A stretch of 5,075 nt of DNA. Source: an uncultured Roseateles sp. (GTDB taxonomy: Bacteria; Pseudomonadota; Gammaproteobacteria; Burkholderiales; Burkholderiaceae). The notes beneath the pieces are model-generated. The model was not told where the DNA came from. It did no database searches and saw only the letters and a program-made list of their open reading frames with translations. Numbering within the stretch: the stretch's first letter is position 1; the number at the start of each line of letters is the position of its first letter. The position numbers and the translations under genes are program-made. The stretch spans positions 1-5,075 of the forward strand of contig CAMLKW010000279.1 in NCBI GenBank assembly GCA_946480605.1, given 5' to 3'. Shown here in pieces: positions 1 to 5,075 of this stretch.

Positions 1-25
1 GTTCAGACGTGTGCTCTTCCGATCT
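1..25 (+). other. Untrimmed Illumina TruSeq read-2 adapter (not genomic)
   Basis: These 25 bases are identical to the 3' end of the standard Illumina TruSeq index/read-2 adapter, including the universal GCTCTTCCGATCT tail at 13-25. The match ends exactly where coding sequence begins, as expected when an adapter was left on a read and carried into a contig end. An open frame runs through it (a GTG at 11), but the residues encoded by 11-25 are artefactual and should be removed from any protein record. The adapter sequence is established knowledge; assembly carry-over is the inference. Confidence 0.97.
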
Positions 26-1024
26 CTGCGTTTCTCCGCCGCGATGGGCGCCGGCGATGCCGACACGATGGCCCGGTCGTTCGACGTGCTGAAGGGCCTG
101 GGCAAGCTGTCGCAGGCCCAGCAGTTCCAGTACATGGAAGCCGTTGCCGGTACCTACCTGCGTGCCGGCAATGCGGCGAAGGCGCTGGAATGGGCCAACA
201 AGTACTTCGCAGCCGGCGGCAACAGCCCGACCGTCAAACAGGTTCAGCAAACGGCCCAGTTCAAGTCGGGCGATGTGACGGCGTTCCTGAAGGACACGCT
301 GGCCGAGATCCAGAGCGATGAGAAGGCCGGTCGCGCCCCGGCGAAGGAAAAGCTCACCAATCTGCTCTGGGCGGCGCAGAAGAAGGGTGACCCGAACGCG
401 GAGGCTCTCGCCACCGAGAAGCTGCTGAACTACTACCCCGAGCCCAAGCTGTGGGCCCAGATTCTCGGCGGCCTGCCGGAGAAGAAGAGCTTCGACAGCA
501 ACCGCTTCCAGTTGGACCTCTACCGCCTGCGCCTGGCCACCGGCAACATGCGCGAGGCCAACGACTACATGGAAATGGCCCAGTTGGCTGCGCAGGCCGG
601 CTACCCGGCCGAGGGCAAGCAAGTCGTGGACAAGGGCTTCGCGGCCAACGTGCTGGGCCAGGGCGCTGAAGGTGCCCGCCACAAGCGTCTGGCCGACCTG
701 ATGGTGAAGAAGATCGGCGAAGCCAAGGCCAACGCCGCAGCCAGCGAGAAGGCTGCCGATGAAGCCAAGGACGGCAATGAGTTCGTCAAGCTGGGCCTGG
801 CCAATGCCTTCAGCGGCGATGCCAAGAAGGGCGTCAGCCAGATCGAGCAGGGCATCGCCAAGGGCAATCTGAAGCGTCCCGAGGACGCCAAGCTCTATCT
901 GGGCCTGGCGTACCAGCTGGCCGGCGATCATGCCAAGGCCACGGCGGCCTGGCGTTCCGTCAAGGGCACGGACGGCGCCGCCGACCTCGCCCGCCTGTGG
1001 ATCATCCAGTCCCGCAAGCGCTGA
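26..1024 (+). CDS. TPR-like repeat protein, C-terminal part (5' end missing)
   Basis: About 332 residues remain and the stop is TGA at 1022-1024. The frame is open to the adapter junction at 26, so the real start lies off the contig; the first ATG (44) follows continuous coding sequence and is not a convincing start. The protein is a chain of helix pairs rich in Ala, Leu and Lys, with TPR-like spacing such as 'YLRAGNAAKALEWANKYF' (about 161-214) and 'LYLGLAYQLAGDHAKATAAW' (about 892-951). A central 'LDLYRLRLATGNM' block (about 514-552) resembles a set of proteobacterial TPR proteins annotated only as hypothetical. Such repeats usually mediate protein-protein contacts. With the N-terminus missing, neither a signal peptide nor cellular location can be judged. 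No catalytic motif is visible. It is probably the last gene of its transcript, since a terminator follows 25 nt later. The TPR-like call is fairly firm; no function is assigned. Confidence 0.8.
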   Translation: MRFSAAMGAGDADTMARSFDVLKGLGKLSQAQQFQYMEAVAGTYLRAGNAAKALEWANKYFAAGGNSPTVKQVQQTAQFKSGDVTAFLKDTLAEIQSDEKAGRAPAKEKLTNLLWAAQKKGDPNAEALATEKLLNYYPEPKLWAQILGGLPEKKSFDSNRFQLDLYRLRLATGNMREANDYMEMAQLAAQAGYPAEGKQVVDKGFAANVLGQGAEGARHKRLADLMVKKIGEAKANAAASEKAADEAKDGNEFVKLGLANAFSGDAKKGVSQIEQGIAKGNLKRPEDAKLYLGLAYQLAGDHAKATAAWRSVKGTDGAADLARLWIIQSRKR

Positions 1025-1048
1025 TCGACCCGGCGACGAGCCAAACAG

Positions 1049-1079
1049 AAAGGGCCCGGTGCGAACCAGGCCCTTTTTT
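1049..1079 (+). terminator. Intrinsic terminator of the TPR-like gene
   Basis: An 8-bp stem is formed by AAAGGGCC (1049-1056) and GGCCCTTT (1069-1076). After a C/A mismatch it continues as 3 more pairs (GGT 1058-1060 with ACC 1065-1067) capped by a GCGA tetraloop, a stable GNRA type. A run of six T (1074-1079) follows on the + strand. It lies 25 nt past the TPR-like stop codon and in the gap between convergent genes. On the - strand the stem is followed only by a broken T tract, so it may stop transcription from the dehydrogenase side less efficiently. Confidence 0.92.
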
Positions 1080-1095
1080 CATGCTCCCATCGACT

Positions 1096-1854
<759 letters not shown>

Positions 1855-1863
1855 GGTGAGGAT

Positions 1864-1868
1864 CTCCT
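1864..1868 (-). promoter_or_regulatory. Shine-Dalgarno of the HSD10-type dehydrogenase
   Basis: On the - strand the sequence CCCAGGAG lies before the start codon, with the AGGAG core 9 nt from ATG 1854. This is the clearest ribosome binding site in the window. It fixes the start against the in-frame ATG at 1899, whose product would have a non-homologous 15-residue extension. Confidence 0.85.
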
Positions 1869-1875
1869 GGGTGAA

Positions 1876-1956
1876 GGGAAGGTTGAACGAGCGCCTCATG
1901 GCCTGCGCATCCCGGCTGCGGGCGGACATGCTCGCGGAGGCTCGTTCAGCCTTCCC
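1876..1956 (-). repeat. 17-nt imperfect inverted repeat in the dehydrogenase leader
   Basis: On the + strand the arms are GGGAAGGTTGAACGAGC (1876-1892) and GCTCGTTCAGCCTTCCC (1940-1956). They are complementary at 16 of 17 positions. The odd position is a G-U wobble in + strand RNA and a C/A mismatch in - strand RNA. The 47-nt interior (1893-1939) holds a small CCCG-GCTG-CGGG hairpin (1911-1922) and a GCAT/ATGC pair (1907-1910 with 1928-1931), so a branched fold is possible. The structure ends 7 nt before the Shine-Dalgarno and begins 2 nt after the palindrome at 1959-1974. No T tract follows it on the - strand, which argues against a simple terminator. It could be a leader RNA structure, a paired protein-binding site or a small palindromic repeat element; the sequence alone does not decide. 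Confidence 0.6.
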
Positions 1957-1958
1957 GG

Positions 1959-1974
1959 TTGACGTAAGCGTCAA
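1959..1974 (-). promoter_or_regulatory. Palindromic operator-like site overlapping a possible -35 element
   Basis: TTGACGTAAGCGTCAA has perfect 6-bp inverted arms around a 4-nt centre. Read on the - strand, its first half (1974-1969) is TTGACG, one base from the sigma-70 -35 consensus, and points toward the dehydrogenase. No convincing -10 follows: a 17-nt spacer gives GGCTGA and a 19-nt spacer gives CTGAAC. A palindrome next to a -35 with a long spacer is typical of MerR-family activators, which could compensate for a weak -10. As I recall them, LiuR-type operators of proteobacterial branched-chain amino-acid and fatty-acid catabolism are close to TTGACGTTTACGTCAA, one base different from the - strand reading here. 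The regulator assignment is inference from memory. Confidence 0.45.
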
Positions 1975-1985
1975 TTGTCGGGCAC

Positions 1986-2017
1986 AAAAAAGCCGCAGGG
2001 CTCGCGCGCCGCGGCTT
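1986..2017 (-). terminator. Intrinsic terminator downstream of adk
   Basis: On the - strand AAGCCGC (2017-2011) pairs with GCGGCTT (1996-1990) around a GC-rich 14-nt loop, and the 3' arm runs into six consecutive T (1991-1986). It begins 19 nt past the adk stop codon. This marks the end of the exbD-to-adk cluster and separates it from the dehydrogenase, whose presumed promoter begins 11 nt further on. Confidence 0.85.
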
Positions 2018-2036
2018 GTCAGGCGTGACGCAGGGA

Positions 2037-2791
<755 letters not shown>

Positions 2792-3529
2792 TCAACCCTG
2801 GACGAGCCGGCGCACGCGCTCCAGGTCTTCGGGCGTGTCGACGCCGGGGCCGGGCCGCTCGGCACTCACGTGCACGGCGATGCGCTCGCCATGCCACAGC
2901 ACCCGCAACTGCTCCAGCGACTCGATCTGTTCCAGCGGGCTGACCGCCAGCGTCGGGAAGCGGTGCAGGAAGCCGGCCCGGTAGGCATACAAGCCCACGT
3001 GGCGCAGCGCCTGCTGGGGCTGGCCTGCACCGTCGCGCCACCAGGCGATGGGGGCGCGCGAGAAGTACAGCGCCCGGCCCGCCTTGTCGGTGACCAGCTT
3101 GACGACGTTGGGGTTCGCGAACTCGGAAGGGTCGGTCAGCGCATGCGCCACGGTGGCCATTACGCAGTCGGGTTGGGCGGCCAGCGTCGCGGCGCAGGCG
3201 TCGATCATGGCCGGCGCGATCAGCGGCTCGTCGCCCTGAACGTTGACCACCGCCGCATCGTCGGCCAGCCCCAGTTGTTCGACGGCTTCGGCGAGGCGGT
3301 CGCTGCCAGAGGGGTGGTCGGACCGGGTCATCAGCGCACGCACGCCGTGGGCCGCGCAGGCGGCCGCCACTTCGGGGGCGTCGGTGGCCACGACGATCTG
3401 GCCGGCGCCCGAGAGCGCGGCCCGCTGGGCGACGCGCACGATCATCGGCAGACCGCCGATATCGGCCAGCGGCTTGTTGGGCAGGCGGGTGGACGCCAGC
3501 CGCGCCGGGATGATGACGGTGAAGCCCAT
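2792..3529 (-). CDS. kdsB: 3-deoxy-manno-octulosonate cytidylyltransferase (CMP-Kdo synthetase)
   Basis: The 245-residue enzyme (E. coli KdsB has 248) couples CTP and Kdo to CMP-Kdo plus pyrophosphate in the cytoplasm, the activated sugar used to build the LPS inner core. The N-terminal nucleotide-binding signature [14 protein letters not shown] is at residues 8-21. HPSGSDR at 72-78 matches the family's HxSGTDR. QGDEPLI is at 98-104, with Asp100 as a metal ligand. NPNVVK is at 139-144, YFSRAPI at 155-161, HVGLYAYR at 177-184, [13 protein letters not shown] at 199-211, and [11 protein letters not shown] near the C-terminus supplies Asp231, the second metal ligand. ATG 3527-3529 is preferred over the adjacent in-frame GTG at 3530-3532: family members begin 1-3 residues before the TVIIPAR strand, and its A overlaps the upstream gene's stop (TGATG), a usual coupling arrangement. 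There is only a weak Shine-Dalgarno (CCGAG). Confidence 0.98.
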   Translation of the reverse strand: MGFTVIIPARLASTRLPNKPLADIGGLPMIVRVAQRAALSGAGQIVVATDAPEVAAACAAHGVRALMTRSDHPSGSDRLAEAVEQLGLADDAAVVNVQGDEPLIAPAMIDACAATLAAQPDCVMATVAHALTDPSEFANPNVVKLVTDKAGRALYFSRAPIAWWRDGAGQPQQALRHVGLYAYRAGFLHRFPTLAVSPLEQIESLEQLRVLWHGERIAVHVSAERPGPGVDTPEDLERVRRLVQG

Positions 3530-3732
3530 CACTCGGCCAGCGGTGCCGGGGCGCTGGCGGTGTCGGGATCCCAGGGCTTGGCCTCGCTCTCCAGCATCAG
3601 CGGGATGCCGTCGCGGATCGGGAAGGCCAGGCGGTCGGCGCGGCAGGCCAGGGCCGGTTCATCGCCGCGCAGCAAGGTCAGGGGCGACTTGCACAGCGGG
3701 CAGACCAGCATTTCGATCAGGCGTGGGTCCAT
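3529..3732 (-). CDS. ycaR: Trm112/YcaR-family small zinc-ribbon protein
   Basis: The 67-residue protein matches the Trm112/UPF0434 family (E. coli YcaR, 60 aa). It begins [18 protein letters not shown], has a CPLC motif (Cys11, Cys14) and a third cysteine at Cys30, and carries the family hallmark [13 protein letters not shown] at 35-47. A Pro/Ala-rich tail follows from about 52. In eukaryotes and archaea Trm112 stabilises and activates methyltransferases; the bacterial role is unsettled, so no partner is claimed. The fourth cysteine of the classical ribbon is absent, as in E. coli YcaR. ATG 3730-3732 is set by the conserved N-terminus; a longer frame upstream is just the shadow of lpxK. It starts 16 nt inside the lpxK end, the preceding sequence is pyrimidine-rich, and no clear ribosome binding site is seen, so translation probably depends on lpxK. 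The same neighbours (lpxK before, kdsB after) occur in E. coli. Confidence 0.93.
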   Translation of the reverse strand: MDPRLIEMLVCPLCKSPLTLLRGDEPALACRADRLAFPIRDGIPLMLESEAKPWDPDTASAPAPLAE

Positions 3733-4772
3733 CGGGGGAGGGAGAGTCTCTGGAGTTGGGCGTCCAGCGCGGCCTCGAAGCCGGCGCCGGGCGCAAAGTC
3801 TAGCGTCACCACCCAGATCGGCGTGCCGCCCACGCGCTCCGGTGGCAGTTTCACGGCGTCCTTCTCGGTCAGCAGCACGCCGGTGGCACTGGCCGGCCAG
3901 GGCAGCGTGGCGAAGTCGGCATGGTCCGGCAGCGGCAGCGGCGTGATGTCCAGGCCTTGCGCGCTCAGCATGTCGAAGAAGCGCTGCGGGCGCGCCAGCC
4001 CGGCGCAGGCCAGCAGGCCCGGCTGGCTTTGTAGCCGCAACAGCGTGTCCAGGCTGGCGGGCTCGCCGGCCCACCAGTCGGCCAGCGTCACCGCGCCCGA
4101 GAGCCGGCGCTGGGCCACGAAGCCGGGCAGCGGCGTGCTGGGTGCCGGGGCGTTGTAGACCACCAGTTGGTCGCCCCGCAATGCGGCGGGCGGCTGGCGC
4201 AGCGGGCCGGCGGGCAGCAGCCGGGCGTTGCCCAGGCCGCGCTCGTCGAACACCAGCAGGCTCAGCTGACGGGGCAGGCGCCAGTGCTGCAGGCCGTCGT
4301 CGCTGACCAGCAGGTCCAGCTCGGGATGGGCTGCCAGCAGTGCGCGCGCCGCCGCAACGCGGTCGCGGCCCACGGCGACCGGTACCCGCCCGCGCAGATG
4401 GATGAGCAGCGGCTCGTCGCCGGCCTCGCGGGCGGTCGATGCGCGCGTGAGCACGCGGACGTCATCACCGTCGCGGCCATAGCCGCGCGACACGACGCCA
4501 GCACGCAGGCCGCGCACCTTCAGCAAGTCCAGCAGCGCCAGCGTCGTGGGCGTCTTGCCGGCGCCGCCGACGATCCAGTTGCCGACCACGATGACCGGCA
4601 CCGGCAGCGTCTCGACGCGCTTGAGTCCGAGGCGATAGGCGAGGGTGCGCAGGCCCAGCAGGCCGCGGTACAGCCAGCTCAGCGGCAGCAGTGCGGCGGA
4701 CAGCGGTCCGCCGGTCAGCCACTCGCTTTGCAGCCGATCAGCGAGCGTCGGTCTGCGCGGCGAAGGTGACAC
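3717..4772 (-). CDS. lpxK: Tetraacyldisaccharide 4'-kinase
   Basis: The 351-residue protein (E. coli LpxK has 328) phosphorylates the 4' position of the tetraacyldisaccharide 1-phosphate to give lipid IVA, at the cytoplasmic face of the inner membrane. A hydrophobic N-terminal segment (about residues 24-41) fits the membrane-anchoring helix. The unusual Walker A is VVGNWIVGGAGKTPT (62-76). SRGYGR (95-100), GDEP (118-121), SDDGLQH (157-163), LPAGPLR, PDH (282-284) and LLTEKDAVK (300-308) are all characteristic. The Asp of GDEP and His284 probably form the catalytic dyad described in Aquifex LpxK. The start is GTG 4770-4772. It is the earliest possible start, because an in-frame TGA lies two codons upstream, and no other Met occurs before the conserved region. 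It overlaps the exbD end by 35 nt and has no evident Shine-Dalgarno, suggesting coupling to exbD. A slightly later CTG or TTG start cannot be ruled out. Confidence 0.96.
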   Translation of the reverse strand: MSPSPRRPTLADRLQSEWLTGGPLSAALLPLSWLYRGLLGLRTLAYRLGLKRVETLPVPVIVVGNWIVGGAGKTPTTLALLDLLKVRGLRAGVVSRGYGRDGDDVRVLTRASTAREAGDEPLLIHLRGRVPVAVGRDRVAAARALLAAHPELDLLVSDDGLQHWRLPRQLSLLVFDERGLGNARLLPAGPLRQPPAALRGDQLVVYNAPAPSTPLPGFVAQRRLSGAVTLADWWAGEPASLDTLLRLQSQPGLLACAGLARPQRFFDMLSAQGLDITPLPLPDHADFATLPWPASATGVLLTEKDAVKLPPERVGGTPIWVVTLDFAPGAGFEAALDAQLQRLSLPRWTHA

Positions 4773-5075
4773 GCGTCAGGCCCACGCGGCGCGCGGCGTC
4801 CATCACGTTGATGACGGCCTGGTGCGGCGTGGCGGCGTCGGCCGAGATGATGACCGAGGCCTCGGCGTTGCCGCCCGACGCCTGGCGCAGCGCGCCGATC
4901 AGAATGTCCACCGAACGGCCTTCCACGGCCTGCTTGTTGATGACGAAGCGGCCGTCGGCGGCGATGCCGACGATGACCTCCTGCGGCCGGTCCTTCAGCT
5001 TCTCCGCGTCGGCCGACGGCAGCGTGATCTGCAGTTCGGTGAACTTGGAATACGTCGTCGACAGCATCAGGAAGA
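4738..5075 (-). CDS. exbD: ExbD/TolR-family biopolymer transport protein, C-terminal part (5' end off window)
   Basis: About 111 residues are visible and the stop is TGA at 4740-4738. The frame stays open to the window edge, and residues before ATG 5067 (Phe-Leu) continue the end of the single transmembrane helix, so that Met is internal. The segment reads FLMLSTTYSKFTELQITLPSA, the typical ExbD junction between helix and periplasmic domain, then a complete ExbD/TolR domain with 'IADGRFVINKQAV', 'VIISADAATPHQAVINVMDAARRVGLTRVTFA' and a short tail. ExbD works with ExbB as a proton channel in the inner membrane that powers TonB-dependent uptake. The missing N-terminus would hold the helix with the conserved proton-carrying Asp. 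TolR is the main alternative. ExbD is preferred for the STTY/ELQITLP junction and the lpxK neighbourhood, where betaproteobacteria commonly carry exbBD. Confidence 0.92.
   Translation of the reverse strand, partial: FLMLSTTYSKFTELQITLPSADAEKLKDRPQEVIVGIAADGRFVINKQAVEGRSVDILIGALRQASGGNAEASVIISADAATPHQAVINVMDAARRVGLTRVTFAAQTDAR

Noticed and set aside
11..25. GTG at 11 as start of the TPR-like protein
   Set aside because: It lies within sequencing adapter. The frame is open only because the adapter happens to be in phase.
1049..1079. Fully bidirectional terminator between the convergent genes
   Set aside because: Only the + strand has an uninterrupted T run; the - strand side is CTGTTTGG, so efficient termination in that direction is not supported.
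3530..3532. GTG 3532 as the kdsB start
   Set aside because: It adds only one residue. The adjacent ATG gives the usual TGATG overlap and the usual family N-terminus.
2870..3946. Long + strand frame (358 codons) opposite kdsB, the Trm112-like gene and lpxK
   Set aside because: No recognisable domain. It crosses the ends of three real genes and has shadow-like composition.
3733..4074. Upstream extension of the Trm112-like protein to 181 residues
   Set aside because: The extra part is an Arg/Ala-rich out-of-frame reading of lpxK. The family begins at MDPRLIEM.
4167..4769. + strand frame (200 codons) opposite lpxK
   Set aside because: Gln/Ala/Arg-rich antisense shadow of the lpxK coding sequence with no motif.
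5065..5067. ATG 5067 as the true start of exbD
   Set aside because: The preceding codons encode the end of a membrane helix (Phe-Leu before Met), and the family needs an N-terminal helix that lies beyond the window.

Overview
The window looks like chromosomal DNA from a GC-rich betaproteobacterium, most likely in the order Burkholderiales (Rubrivivax/Roseateles/Leptothrix-like). That placement rests on strong G/C preference at third codon positions and on the gene order exbD-lpxK-Trm112-kdsB-adk. It is from recollection of such genomes and was not searched. The first 25 bases are not genomic: they match the 3' end of the standard Illumina TruSeq read-2 adapter exactly. The genomic sequence therefore starts at about 26, and the window begins at an untrimmed contig end.

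Layout. From 26 to 1024 on the + strand lies the C-terminal part of a TPR-like repeat protein of unknown role, cut off at its N-terminus by the contig end and followed by a clear intrinsic terminator (1049-1079). Everything else is on the - strand and converges on that terminator. Read in the direction of transcription, from right to left, it is: the periplasmic part of an ExbD/TolR-family protein (4738-5075, partial), lpxK (3717-4772), a Trm112/YcaR-like zinc-ribbon protein (3529-3732), kdsB (2792-3529), adk (2037-2690), an intrinsic terminator (1986-2017), then a separately transcribed HSD10-type short-chain dehydrogenase (1096-1854).

How the genes fit together. exbD, lpxK, the Trm112-like gene and kdsB overlap one another (by 35, 16 and 1 nt), so they are probably one translationally coupled transcript. 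LpxK makes the 4'-phosphate of lipid A, and KdsB activates Kdo for transfer to it, so two steps of Kdo2-lipid A assembly sit together. ExbD belongs to the proton-driven envelope energy-transfer machinery. adk follows after a 101-nt gap and ends the cluster. The dehydrogenase has its own leader (1855-1985), which holds a strong Shine-Dalgarno, a 17-nt imperfect inverted repeat, and a 16-bp palindrome whose half-site is a good -35 hexamer. The palindrome resembles MerR-family LiuR operators of fatty-acid and branched-chain amino-acid catabolism, which would suit this enzyme family.

I see no mobile element, CRISPR array, tRNA/rRNA gene or defence system. No undescribed multi-gene system is visible. 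The least explained DNA is the dehydrogenase leader at 1876-1974, and the firmest odd observation is the adapter.
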